This document shows, in pieces, positions 9,222 through 18,181 of a DNA stretch of 55,760 nt. This stretch comes from an uncultured Lachnospiraceae bacterium (GTDB taxonomy: Bacteria > Bacillota > Clostridia > Lachnospirales > Lachnospiraceae), in the NCBI GenBank assembly GCA_900544685.1, contig UQWA01000021.1, positions 1-55,760 on the forward strand, in the 5' to 3' direction. The position numbers and the translations under genes were made by a program. The notes under the pieces are model-generated. The model saw only the letters and a program-made list of their open reading frames with translations. It had not been told where the DNA came from and did no database searches. Position 1 is the first letter of the stretch; each line of letters begins with the position of its first letter.

Positions 9222-9662
9222 ATGCAGATACCAGTAAATACCAACATTGATAACTATAAAGATGATTTTTTTAAGGGATTCAGCGCAAAAGAGACTGCAT
9301 ATGCAGGTGTGATCCTTCTGATTTATCTGATCTGTTATACAGTCCTTACCTTTTGCCTTTTTGTACCACAGACAATGGCTATGTATTTATCCCTGCCGCT
9401 GCCTCTTACAGTTGGTCTGGCAGGAATGGCAAAAGTAACGGGGCACGATGTAGCAGGTAATCTTCTGAAAAAGTATCAAATTACAAAGATGCCAGCCTGT
9501 TTTTACAGTCCGTCCCCACTGACGGAAGAACGGGACCGGTATTATCTGGAAGAACCAGAGAAAAGCGCAGGGAAGAAAAACAGCAGAATAAAGCAGGTAT
9601 ACCTGCAGATGGAAGGAGGGACGGAAGATGGGATGGATCGGGAAATCCATGCTGGACTTTAA
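9222..9662 (+). CDS. PrgI family protein (VirB3-like)
   Basis: A 146-residue protein. The N-terminus MQIPVNTNIDNYKDDFFKGFSA is the PrgI signature, and two adjacent membrane helices follow (AGVILLIYLICYTVLTFCLF and a second one near residues 50-68). The C-terminal half is cytoplasmic and charged. PrgI/VirB3 proteins bind the VirB4 ATPase at the membrane. The gene overlaps the start of virB4 by 35 bases, which supports coupled translation. Confidence 0.85.
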   Translation: MQIPVNTNIDNYKDDFFKGFSAKETAYAGVILLIYLICYTVLTFCLFVPQTMAMYLSLPLPLTVGLAGMAKVTGHDVAGNLLKKYQITKMPACFYSPSPLTEERDRYYLEEPEKSAGKKNSRIKQVYLQMEGGTEDGMDREIHAGL

Positions 9663-12045
9663 AGAAAAAAGTGTGAAATTATATCCGGTTCCGAAGAGGG
9701 TACAGGAACTGATACCGGTTCACCGGATATCAGAAGATGGGATTTTTGAACTGGAGAAAAAACCGGAGGATGCGGAAAAACTGTATGACAAAGCATATTG
9801 GTTTGAGGATGCCAATTTTTCAACCATGGATGATGATGGAAAAACAGAGTTTCTGAAATTGTGGTGCAAGACTTTAAATTCCCTGAATGTATCTTATAAA
9901 ATCCTGGTTATGAACGCAAACCGGGACATGGAAAAAGTAAAAGCTCAGGTATTTCTGAAAAACGAAGATCCTGAGTATGAAAAGCTTACCCGGTCCATGA
10001 ACTGTCATATGGAACAGATTCTGATGGAAGGACTGTCCGGGATGGAGCAGGTCAGGGTTCTGGTTATCAGCTGTAAACGGAAAGATGTGGATGCAGCCAG
10101 AAACTTTTTCCGGAGCATTGAGGGAAACCTGCAGGTGAATTTCCGCACCTTAAAAAGCAGGCTGATTTCCATATCTGGGATAGAACGGATTCGGATGCTG
10201 CATGACTTTTACCGGTGCGGGAAAGAAGCGGAATTTCAGTATGACTGGGATACTCTGAAAAAAGGAAAGCAGGACTGGCATGATATCATCAGTCCGCATG
10301 TCATCAAACACGGGCAAAACGAATACGGGGAATATGACGGAAGCTGTATCCAGATGGACGGACGTTATGTGACGGCATTGTATCTTCCGGTATTCCCTGC
10401 ATCCTTAAACCCGGATGTGATAAAGCGGCTGACATCCGGTGCCTACCATCTGATCCTTACCATGGATGTGGCGGCAGTGCCGATGCAGTACGTGACGAAA
10501 AGGCTGGAAGAGTTATTGATGCAAAATGGCAGGGCTATTGAAAAACAGCAGGAAACGAGAAATAAGCAGCATGCTTATTCCAGTGATATCACGTATGAAA
10601 AACGGCAGGAAAAAGAAGAACTGGAATCCTATCTGGATATTATACACGATAACGATGAAAAAATGTCTTACGTTGCCCTTTATGCGGTGCTTTCTGCAGA
10701 TACACGGCAGGAACTGGAAAACCATCTGGTAGCGTTCCGTGCTACAGCGGCAGAAGAAAACCTGATGTTTGAACCTGCTTATTACCGGCAGATTGAAGTG
10801 ATCCAGACGGCAATCCCGACCGGAGCAAGGTATGTCACGGATATGCAGCCGCTCTTTACCCAGCCAGTCAGTGCCCTTACGCCATTTATCGTGCAGGAAT
10901 TATACATGCCGGGTGGAATCTATTACGGCGTGAATCAGATCAGTAAAAATATGCTGATCGGGAACCGGAAAATGTTAAAAAACGGGAATGGGTTTACCCT
11001 TGGAGTTACGGGCGGTGGAAAGTCGATGGACGTCAAAATAGAAATGATGCAGGTGCTGTTAAACACAAAAGATGACATTATTTATGTCGATCCCCAGAAT
11101 GAAAATGAAGAATTTACACCAAAGTTAAAAGGTGAGTTTATCCGTTTTGGGTCAGCTACAGGTCATCATGTGAATCCGCTGGGGCTGGATACCTGGAAGT
11201 ACATGGACACGAAGCAGACCTTTATCCGGGATAAAGCGGAACTGATGCAGGCTGTGTTTTCCATGATTCAGGGTGGAAGTTTGTCAGCGCAGGACAAATC
11301 CATTCTGATCCGGTGCGTGCAGAATATCTATAAAAATATAGATCCGGCCAAAAGAAAGCAGGTACAGGCTCCGACCTTACGGGAATTTTCCGAAGAACTG
11401 GGAAGACAGCCAGAGAGCAATGCAAGGGAACTGAAGCTGGCACTGGAAGCATGGATCACAGAGCCAATGGACATTTTTGCAAAACAGACCAATGTAAATA
11501 TCCATAAACGGCTGACGGTATTTGGGCTGGCAGATCTGGGAGACGAGCAGAAAGGCATCGGAATTCTGATTTTATTGGAACTGATCCGAAGCCGGATCGC
11601 AGAAAACTGCAAAAGAGGAGTTGCCACATGGCTCTACATTGACGAGTTTCACAATCTGGTTGCGGATGAGTTCAGCGCCAGACGGCTGCAGAAAATCTGG
11701 AAAGAGGTACGAAAACTGGGCGGCCTTTGTACCGGCATTACGCAGCAGATCGTTGACCTGATGCAGTCGAAGGTGGTGGAAACCATGTTAAGCAACAGTG
11801 AGTATCTGTCACTGCTGTCCATGGGAGATGCGGAGCTGGATATCCTGCAGGGAATCTTTGATGTATCGGACAGCCTGTTAGAATATGTCCGAAATGCACC
11901 GCCGGGAACCGGGCTTCTGAAATTTGGTGAGAAATATATCCCAAGGGATGGACGGCTCCCCAAGGACAGTGAGCCTTACAGGATGTTTAACACCAACTTC
12001 CATGAAAAAGTACAGGAAGAGGAGGAACGGAAAAATGCAGTATGA
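9628..12045 (+). CDS. virB4: VirB4/TrsE-like conjugation ATPase
   Basis: An 805-residue cytoplasmic ATPase that powers the type IV secretion channel. The Walker A motif GVTGGGKS is near residue 461 and Walker B WLYIDEFHNL near residue 672, followed by the conserved ITQQIVDLM segment. Length and motif spacing are normal for Gram-positive VirB4 proteins (TrsE, PrgJ). The start at 9628 has GGAGG 8 bases upstream. The 3' end overlaps the next gene, so the transfer genes form one tightly packed operon. Confidence 0.92.
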   Translation: MGWIGKSMLDFKEKSVKLYPVPKRVQELIPVHRISEDGIFELEKKPEDAEKLYDKAYWFEDANFSTMDDDGKTEFLKLWCKTLNSLNVSYKILVMNANRDMEKVKAQVFLKNEDPEYEKLTRSMNCHMEQILMEGLSGMEQVRVLVISCKRKDVDAARNFFRSIEGNLQVNFRTLKSRLISISGIERIRMLHDFYRCGKEAEFQYDWDTLKKGKQDWHDIISPHVIKHGQNEYGEYDGSCIQMDGRYVTALYLPVFPASLNPDVIKRLTSGAYHLILTMDVAAVPMQYVTKRLEELLMQNGRAIEKQQETRNKQHAYSSDITYEKRQEKEELESYLDIIHDNDEKMSYVALYAVLSADTRQELENHLVAFRATAAEENLMFEPAYYRQIEVIQTAIPTGARYVTDMQPLFTQPVSALTPFIVQELYMPGGIYYGVNQISKNMLIGNRKMLKNGNGFTLGVTGGGKSMDVKIEMMQVLLNTKDDIIYVDPQNENEEFTPKLKGEFIRFGSATGHHVNPLGLDTWKYMDTKQTFIRDKAELMQAVFSMIQGGSLSAQDKSILIRCVQNIYKNIDPAKRKQVQAPTLREFSEELGRQPESNARELKLALEAWITEPMDIFAKQTNVNIHKRLTVFGLADLGDEQKGIGILILLELIRSRIAENCKRGVATWLYIDEFHNLVADEFSARRLQKIWKEVRKLGGLCTGITQQIVDLMQSKVVETMLSNSEYLSLLSMGDAELDILQGIFDVSDSLLEYVRNAPPGTGLLKFGEKYIPRDGRLPKDSEPYRMFNTNFHEKVQEEEERKNAV

Positions 12046-12718
12046 AATCGGGATCAGCCGATATGGGGACAATAAAAAGAATGTATGCGGGTCTGCATTT
12101 ATCATCTTTAATGAAAATATGAAGGTGGAAAATATCAGGATTTTGAGAAGCAGGGAAGAGGAGCTTTATGTAGCCATGCCCCATTACAAAGATAAGGAAG
12201 GAAACTATCAGGACTACTGTTTCCCAATCACAAAAGAATTTCGGGAAGAACTGTATGGAAATATCTTAAAAGCTTATGAATATACGGGACAGTCGAAGAA
12301 CAGATGGTATCAGTTTAATGTTGATGATAAGTCAGCAGTGAAATATGAAGCGAAAGCATATCTGGTAGAAGATCCGCAGTCCATGACGAAGGGCATAGGA
12401 AGCGTGGTCATGGATGGCTGCTTTGTATTTTCGGGAATTACCTTAAGGAAATACAACGGACCAGAAACAGATCCGGATACTGGTGAGAAAAAGGAGTTGT
12501 ATGTGGCATTCCCGGCTTATCCAAGCGGCCAGTTTACGAAAGACAATAAACAGATTTATAAAAATCATTTTTATCCTGTTGATTCCATGACGAGAAGGCT
12601 GGTGACGGATCTTATGATGAAGGCATATCAGGAGGCTGTGAAAGGACGTGACCATCCGGAACAGAAAAAAACGCCGGAAAAAAATCAGCCAGAGAAAAAG
12701 GAGGGGAAGATTCGATAA
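12035..12718 (+). CDS. protein with two SpoVG-like domains
   Basis: A 227-residue protein. ATG 12035 overlaps the virB4 stop and has GAGGAACGG upstream; a longer frame exists upstream but lies inside virB4. The first half (CGSAFIIFNENMKVENIRIL, then EELYVAMPHYKDKEGNYQDY, then FPITKEFREELYGNILKAY) follows the SpoVG pattern: a strand with V.I, an LYVAMP strand and a helix after the PIT/PVD motif. The second half repeats it with GKKELYVAFPAYP-like and PVDSMTRRLVTDLMMKAY segments. SpoVG proteins bind nucleic acid and act as global regulators. A doubled form inside a transfer operon suggests an ICE-encoded regulator or DNA/RNA-binding partner (inference). Confidence 0.65.
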   Translation: MQYEIGISRYGDNKKNVCGSAFIIFNENMKVENIRILRSREEELYVAMPHYKDKEGNYQDYCFPITKEFREELYGNILKAYEYTGQSKNRWYQFNVDDKSAVKYEAKAYLVEDPQSMTKGIGSVVMDGCFVFSGITLRKYNGPETDPDTGEKKELYVAFPAYPSGQFTKDNKQIYKNHFYPVDSMTRRLVTDLMMKAYQEAVKGRDHPEQKKTPEKNQPEKKEGKIR

Positions 12719-12731
12719 CAGGTGACAAAAG

Positions 12732-15485
12732 ATGGAGATACGAACCAGAAAGGAGACACCGGAGGTAAGGTCTTTTCAGTTGGACATCCGAAAAAACGGG
12801 GATGCATTTACCGGGCTGTCCAGAAAGGAACGGCAGATCTGGAGAAGATACAGCCCCAGGAAAAGACAGCGGATATTAAAAAAAGCAAAAAGTTATGCAG
12901 TGGCCCCGAACAATCAGGGAATGGCAGACAGGCAGGAGCCGTCAGCAGGAAAACAGCGGGTACGCAGGCCGGTACAAAAAAGACTTTATCTGGAATCAGA
13001 AAGATATGGGCTGTCAGAAAGAGGGGATGTGCAGACTGGTACGGTCAGGCGAAGATGGACTGCTAAGCAAAGATATGAGTATTCAGACACCAATATGAGG
13101 AAAATCACAGGCAGTATGCCGGGAGCCATAAGGAATGCAGGGCAGGCCAGACTACAAGGCAGTGAAAAGACAGATGCCGTATCCGGATATCTTGACAGAA
13201 ATAAGCAGAGACAGAAAAAAGTTATACATAAAAAATCCAATAGAAAGCAGAATCCGGATATTCAGAAGGACAGAAAACAGCAAACCAGATCTAAGAAATG
13301 GGAACAGCGCCGGATGCTCCATTACATAAGAAGGACTCTGAACAGGGAACAGCAAAAGGAGGATGCAAGGGATCTGGAACAGAACAGGAGCTTTATAGAG
13401 GAGACAGAGAAAACTGCCAGAGACGGGGGCTATATGCTGGGAATTCCGTTACGGTTCCTGAAAAAAAGGGCAGTATCGGTAAAACACCTGAAGGAATCTG
13501 GGATGCGTACGGGCATGGCTGTCCTGGCATCACTTGGCGGGGCAGCTTTTCCACTGCTTCTTATCTTGGTTCTGATGATGATGGCAGGGATGTTTCTGGC
13601 ATCAGATGAGGACACGGACCAGTCCGTTGGAAGTTCCAATGGGGAAGCAGCCATTGCAGCATATGCAAGGGAATGGATTGGAAAAACCCGTTATGTCTGG
13701 GGCGCGGGGCGTGGCGGTAAGGATGACTGGATGGATTACGCAGACTGTTCCTCTTTTGTGAGCGGTGTATTTTCCCATTTTGACCATGACATTGGTTCGA
13801 CTACCTATGCAATGGAAGTCTCCGGCGGGACTGTGATTGCTACCAATGGAACAGACCAGGCACTTCCGGGTGACCTGATTTTATTTTATTCAGGGAGTAT
13901 TTCAACAAATGCCAGCAGCCATGTGGCAATCTATTCCGGAAACGGAAATATGATCCACTGCTCTGGTGGCCCGGAAAATTACGATGCCGCCCATGCCGGG
14001 AGAGGCGTCTGTGAGAGCAGCGTGGCTTCAGACGGACGTCCTTATCAGGTGCGGAGAGTAGTGGACAGTGACATTCTTTCCGCACAGCAACTGCTTGAGA
14101 CATTAGATGGATATGCTTCTGAGATCCGAAAGGGAAACTGGAATTATGGGTATGACAATGCAGAATCCTTTGAAGAGGAAAAGAAAGGAAAACAGATGCT
14201 GACAGAGGCACAGATGGTGACCTGGGCGCTCCGGGATATGGGCGTGTTTGACGTAGGGGATGGTTTTACCATGCAGGAAAATGGAAGTATCAGCTTTGCT
14301 GGTGGCGGATCGTCTAAAATCCGGAAATACTGCGAGACCATCAGCTGTTACAAAACAGTATCTCAGTTAAAGAAAGAAGATACCCTGCAGATGGGTGACA
14401 TCTGCCTGTATGCGGACCACATCAATGTCTATGCCGGGAATGGCAAATGGTACGATGTGAAAAAGGACAGCGGAAAGGTTGTTTCTATCGGACCAATGCA
14501 GAAAAACCAGTCAGAGAAGGTCAGTCAGATTTACAGGCTGAAAGGGACTGCCGGGCCAAGCGGGAAAGAGCTGGTAAAGGTCGTGAAAGCCTATGATAAG
14601 GAAATAAGGGAGGATATCAAAAAAGGGAAAAGCTGGCATGCGTCAAGGCTGTACGGAGCGGGGAGTTTTCAAAAAGCAATTGCGCCGGATGGAAATAAAC
14701 GCCTGAACGGGCCAAGGCTGGTATGCTGGGGGCTGTATGACCTTGGAATCCTGGAGTATGGACAGACGATTTACTGGAGTGCCGCCGGAAAGCTGGTGAT
14801 GAACGACACGGTAAAAAAAGAACTAAAGGAAAGCTGCAAGATTCTGGAAGTGAAAAAGTCAGCAGGGAAGCTGGTAAAAAGCGGACAGTTAAAAGCAGGG
14901 GATATCTGTTTTTACGGAACCAAGATGCAGGCAGCCGTCTATGCCGGGAAAGGCAAATGTTATACCGTACCGGGAGCCGGGGCGCAGAGTATCAGGGTGC
15001 AGTCACTGGGACCGCAAGCTCTGCCGTCTGGTATCATAAAAGCCATTATCCGGATCAATGAACCGGTAACAACCGGTGGAATTGGAACCGGAGGGCATAA
15101 AGTGGACGGGACAGGCTATACACAGGCGCAGCTGGAACTGATCTGGGCGATTGTGGCACAGGAAGATAATGGAAGTTACGAAGGATCTCTTGCCGTCATC
15201 AGTACCGCCATGAACCGGGTGGATTCCCCAAGGTGGTCCTACTGCGGATCGAACGCCCTGCAGCAGCTGACCGCACCGGGTCAGTTCTGCTACAGCATAG
15301 ATACTTACTGGCAGGCAAGGCTGGGAGGAAACGTGCCGGATTACACCAAAAAGGCGGTGGAAGACTGCCTGAAAAGAGGCATCCGGAATCATCCGTACAC
15401 CTGTTTCCGTTCTACCAGAGGAAGTGAAACAGGGGCGAATGCGGTACAGATCGGGGCCAATGGAAACTGGTATTTTGGTAACTAA
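12732..15485 (+). CDS. membrane-anchored NlpC/P60 wall hydrolase of the transfer system
   Basis: A 917-residue protein. Residues 1-260 are very basic and Gln-rich and should be cytoplasmic. One membrane helix lies near 265-289 (LLLILVLMMMAGMFLA). An NlpC/P60 peptidase domain follows with Cys in ADCSSFV (near 337) and His in SSHVAIYSGNG (near 395). Two further segments (about 488-603 and 650-773) keep the NlpC outline (GDICLYADHINVYAGNG; GDICFYGTKMQAAVYAGKG) but lack the catalytic pair. The last 120 residues form a SleB/Hydrolase_2-like domain beginning near LELIWAIVAQEDNGSY. Such VirB1-type enzymes open peptidoglycan for the channel. Parts of the N-terminal half overlap another open frame (12722-13066), which I treat as a shadow. 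Confidence 0.82.
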   Translation: MEIRTRKETPEVRSFQLDIRKNGDAFTGLSRKERQIWRRYSPRKRQRILKKAKSYAVAPNNQGMADRQEPSAGKQRVRRPVQKRLYLESERYGLSERGDVQTGTVRRRWTAKQRYEYSDTNMRKITGSMPGAIRNAGQARLQGSEKTDAVSGYLDRNKQRQKKVIHKKSNRKQNPDIQKDRKQQTRSKKWEQRRMLHYIRRTLNREQQKEDARDLEQNRSFIEETEKTARDGGYMLGIPLRFLKKRAVSVKHLKESGMRTGMAVLASLGGAAFPLLLILVLMMMAGMFLASDEDTDQSVGSSNGEAAIAAYAREWIGKTRYVWGAGRGGKDDWMDYADCSSFVSGVFSHFDHDIGSTTYAMEVSGGTVIATNGTDQALPGDLILFYSGSISTNASSHVAIYSGNGNMIHCSGGPENYDAAHAGRGVCESSVASDGRPYQVRRVVDSDILSAQQLLETLDGYASEIRKGNWNYGYDNAESFEEEKKGKQMLTEAQMVTWALRDMGVFDVGDGFTMQENGSISFAGGGSSKIRKYCETISCYKTVSQLKKEDTLQMGDICLYADHINVYAGNGKWYDVKKDSGKVVSIGPMQKNQSEKVSQIYRLKGTAGPSGKELVKVVKAYDKEIREDIKKGKSWHASRLYGAGSFQKAIAPDGNKRLNGPRLVCWGLYDLGILEYGQTIYWSAAGKLVMNDTVKKELKESCKILEVKKSAGKLVKSGQLKAGDICFYGTKMQAAVYAGKGKCYTVPGAGAQSIRVQSLGPQALPSGIIKAIIRINEPVTTGGIGTGGHKVDGTGYTQAQLELIWAIVAQEDNGSYEGSLAVISTAMNRVDSPRWSYCGSNALQQLTAPGQFCYSIDTYWQARLGGNVPDYTKKAVEDCLKRGIRNHPYTCFRSTRGSETGANAVQIGANGNWYFGN

Positions 15486-15503
15486 GAAAAAGCGAGGAAA
15501 AAG

Positions 15504-17579
15504 ATGAAACGTGCAGTCGGGATAATCTGTGCAATGGCTTTATGCATGAGTGAGATGCAGCCGGTACTGGCGGAAGATCTGCCAGTTGTGGAAACCGAAA
15601 GTGAGTGCGCAGAAAAAGAAGAAACAGAAAGCAATACAGATCTGACGGAAGTGCAGGATACAGAAGCAGTGACACAGACAGAGACGGAAGCGAAAAGCGA
15701 ACCGGAAACAAAGGGCGAGATGGAAAGCAGTGAAACAGCCACGGAGCCAGTCACAGAGAGTGAAACCATGACCGAATCTGAGACGGAGAGTGAGAGAATT
15801 ACAGAGCCGGAAACGGAAAGTGAAGCTGTGACAGAAGAGGAAAGTGAAACAGAGACAGAAATGGAAACAGTGGCAGAGACAGAAAGTGAGGGTGTAACAG
15901 AGAACAAGCCAGATAGTGAAATCATTACGGAGCCGGAAACAGAAAGTAAAGCAGAATCTGGAAGCAGCCAGGAAAATGCACCAGAAACAGAAGCACAGCA
16001 CAAAACAGCCAGACAGACGGAACCACAGACAGAAGCAGCCTGGCTGCCAGAGGTTCCATCCTGCAGCCTGCCGTGGACAGACTATGGAGAGAACATGGAA
16101 TATGCAGAAGATTTCCGCTTTACTCAGATCCCGGAAGCAGAATGGTACTGTACACTTGCAGACGGACTGGGAAACACCGCAGTCTATGAATCCATTGGTA
16201 CAAATGCAAAGCAGGTAGGGGAAATCCCTTACTTTGGGAAACTGTATATCCTGGATCAGGTGGATGAAACATGGGCTTACGTGGAATCCGGAAATGTCCG
16301 TGGATTTGTGAAAAAGGAGGAACTTCTGGAAAAAACCATGGCTGAGGAACTGGTAACTGAAATCGGGACAGAAGCATTCCCGGATGGGGAAGCGTGGTGT
16401 GAGGCTGCAGATAATGCAGCCTTTACCTATACTCATACAACGACACGGCCAGTTCTGGCACAGAAGGAATATGCCGTCTTTTTATACAGTGGATCCATTT
16501 TAGAATATGCCAGAAAAGATGCAAGGGAAGTAGGCAGAAGCACATCCGGATGCCTGGTATACATTTTAGAAACAGCGGATGACGGATGGCTCTTTGTGGA
16601 ATCCGGGGATGTGCGTGGCTTTGTCCAGATCAGCAGTCTTCTGGAAACACAGGCATCTGTGGATCTGGTAAAAAGTATCGGAGAAGCGGATATGCCGCTG
16701 GCGCAGGAAGTGATCTCCCCGCAGGAGAACCGGAGCTGTTACTACACTTTAATATCCGTGAAAGAAGCCTGCAGCACACTGGGAGAGCAGATTGCAAAGG
16801 CGGCACAGCAGTATGTTGGCAGTCTGGGCTATGTCTGGGGCGGCACATCCCTTGTAAGCGGTGCTGACTGCTCCGGTTTTACCCAGAGCTTGTTCGCAAG
16901 GTTTGGTATTGTGCTGCCAAGGCTTGCAGAAGAACAGGGCATACAGGGACAGATGGTTGGCAGTTTCATGGATGCACAGCCGGGGGATATTGTGTACTGG
17001 TCTTCCGGGCCACACGTTGGAATCTACATAGGGAAAGGGCTGGTGGTGCAGTGCTCCGGGGATTCGTATCACACAGCTGCCAATCCGGGACCTGGACCGA
17101 CCATCAGCCGGGCGGATTATATGCCGGTGACTTCCATCCGCAGATATACGACACAGACCGTAAGAAAAACGAAAAAAGGCAGTGGCGGAAACCAGACGGA
17201 CGGGACAGTTTATACGCAGGAACAGCTGGAACTGATCTGGGCGATTGTGGCGCAGGAAGATAATGGCAGTTATGACGGGGCACTGGCCGTCATCACATCA
17301 GCCATGAACAGGACAGAATCTGCCAGATGGTCCTACTGCGGTTCCAATGCCCTGCAGCAGCTGACAGCGAACGGGCAGTATTGCTACAGTATCGACAACT
17401 ACTGGAGAAGCAGGCTGGGCGGAAATGTACCGGGATATGTCATAGAAGCGGTTCATGACTGCCTGAAAAAAGGGATACGTAACCATCCATACACCTGTTT
17501 CCGTTCAACGAAAGGAAAGGTGACCGGATCAGATGCAGTGCAGATCGGAAACGGCGGGAACTGGTATTTTGGATCATAA
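15504..17579 (+). CDS. secreted SH3-NlpC/P60 wall hydrolase
   Basis: A 691-residue exported protein with a short signal peptide (RAVGIICAMALCMS...VLAED). Residues 32-182 are a Thr/Glu/Ser-rich linker. Two SH3-like wall-binding repeats, each ending GxVRGFVxxxxLL, lie near 214-275 and 312-380. The NlpC/P60 domain has Cys in GADCSGF (near 454) and His in PHVGIYIGKG (near 503). The last 120 residues are nearly the same as the C-terminus of the preceding gene product, ending with YTCFRSTKG and NWYFGS. It probably cleaves peptidoglycan outside the membrane to support conjugation. The near-identical tail shows recent duplication or gene conversion. Confidence 0.82.
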   Translation: MKRAVGIICAMALCMSEMQPVLAEDLPVVETESECAEKEETESNTDLTEVQDTEAVTQTETEAKSEPETKGEMESSETATEPVTESETMTESETESERITEPETESEAVTEEESETETEMETVAETESEGVTENKPDSEIITEPETESKAESGSSQENAPETEAQHKTARQTEPQTEAAWLPEVPSCSLPWTDYGENMEYAEDFRFTQIPEAEWYCTLADGLGNTAVYESIGTNAKQVGEIPYFGKLYILDQVDETWAYVESGNVRGFVKKEELLEKTMAEELVTEIGTEAFPDGEAWCEAADNAAFTYTHTTTRPVLAQKEYAVFLYSGSILEYARKDAREVGRSTSGCLVYILETADDGWLFVESGDVRGFVQISSLLETQASVDLVKSIGEADMPLAQEVISPQENRSCYYTLISVKEACSTLGEQIAKAAQQYVGSLGYVWGGTSLVSGADCSGFTQSLFARFGIVLPRLAEEQGIQGQMVGSFMDAQPGDIVYWSSGPHVGIYIGKGLVVQCSGDSYHTAANPGPGPTISRADYMPVTSIRRYTTQTVRKTKKGSGGNQTDGTVYTQEQLELIWAIVAQEDNGSYDGALAVITSAMNRTESARWSYCGSNALQQLTANGQYCYSIDNYWRSRLGGNVPGYVIEAVHDCLKKGIRNHPYTCFRSTKGKVTGSDAVQIGNGGNWYFGS

Positions 17580-17596
17580 CAGAAGGATGAAGAAAA

Positions 17597-18169
17597 ATGA
17601 AAAAAAGAAACTGGTATTTTATTATTTTATGGGCGACCGTGATGGTGCTGTCCATTGTCATCCCCGGCATTATTACGGATACGTGCCACGGGCTGGCGGG
17701 AAGAATCAGAAGAGTACAGGAGACAGAAACGGATGAGGAAAGTGAATCGGAGAAAACAGATGGTACAGAAAGTGAAAAACGACAGACAGAACGATTATCT
17801 GTCAAGACACCGGCAGGTGGAAGTGAAGACCCGGATGAAAGGAGCGGCTTATCTGAAACCGAGGCAGTAGCGGAAAAAAGAGAAACCTTCTACCGGGAAG
17901 GAAAAGAAGGATATGCAAAGAAGTTTCTTGGAGACAGAGAAGCAGCTTTCTGTACAACGGCAGAATTATATCTTCAGGGCATCACAGGCCAGACGTGCCA
18001 CTTAACCAGCGCAACGTTTCTGGAACCCTATGGAGAGAGCGGATACCGGACAGAACTGGTTTATGAAACCGAAGATGGATTTACCCATGAGGAAAACCTG
18101 ATCTGTGAGTATGATACAGCGTATCAGTTCTACCGGATTTATCCGGAAGGCATTGAGGAAGAAAATTAA
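17597..18169 (+). CDS. membrane-anchored conjugation protein, VirB8/TcpC-like outline
   Basis: A 190-residue protein with an N-terminal membrane helix (KKRNWYFIILWATVMVLSIV), a Glu/Thr/Ser-rich linker and a C-terminal domain of about 90 residues from AKKFLGDREAAFCTT to FYRIYPEGIEEEN. The mix of one helix and four strands at the C-terminus resembles the NTF2-like fold of VirB8/TcpC channel proteins, but I see no diagnostic motif. It starts 17 bases after the hydrolase gene and is followed 12 bases later by a gene with similar design. The role is inferred from position and topology. Confidence 0.55.
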   Translation: MKKRNWYFIILWATVMVLSIVIPGIITDTCHGLAGRIRRVQETETDEESESEKTDGTESEKRQTERLSVKTPAGGSEDPDERSGLSETEAVAEKRETFYREGKEGYAKKFLGDREAAFCTTAELYLQGITGQTCHLTSATFLEPYGESGYRTELVYETEDGFTHEENLICEYDTAYQFYRIYPEGIEEEN

Positions 18170-18181
18170 AGGAGAATGGAT

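Noticed and set aside
12722..13066. 114-residue frame overlapping the start of the 917-residue hydrolase gene
   Set aside because: It overlaps the larger gene fully in another frame. The larger frame has the membrane helix and enzyme domains.
15540..16436. 298-residue open frame on the - strand
   Set aside because: It is the antisense of the Thr/Glu-rich linker, which yields Cys/Phe-rich low-complexity sequence. No ribosome site or motif.
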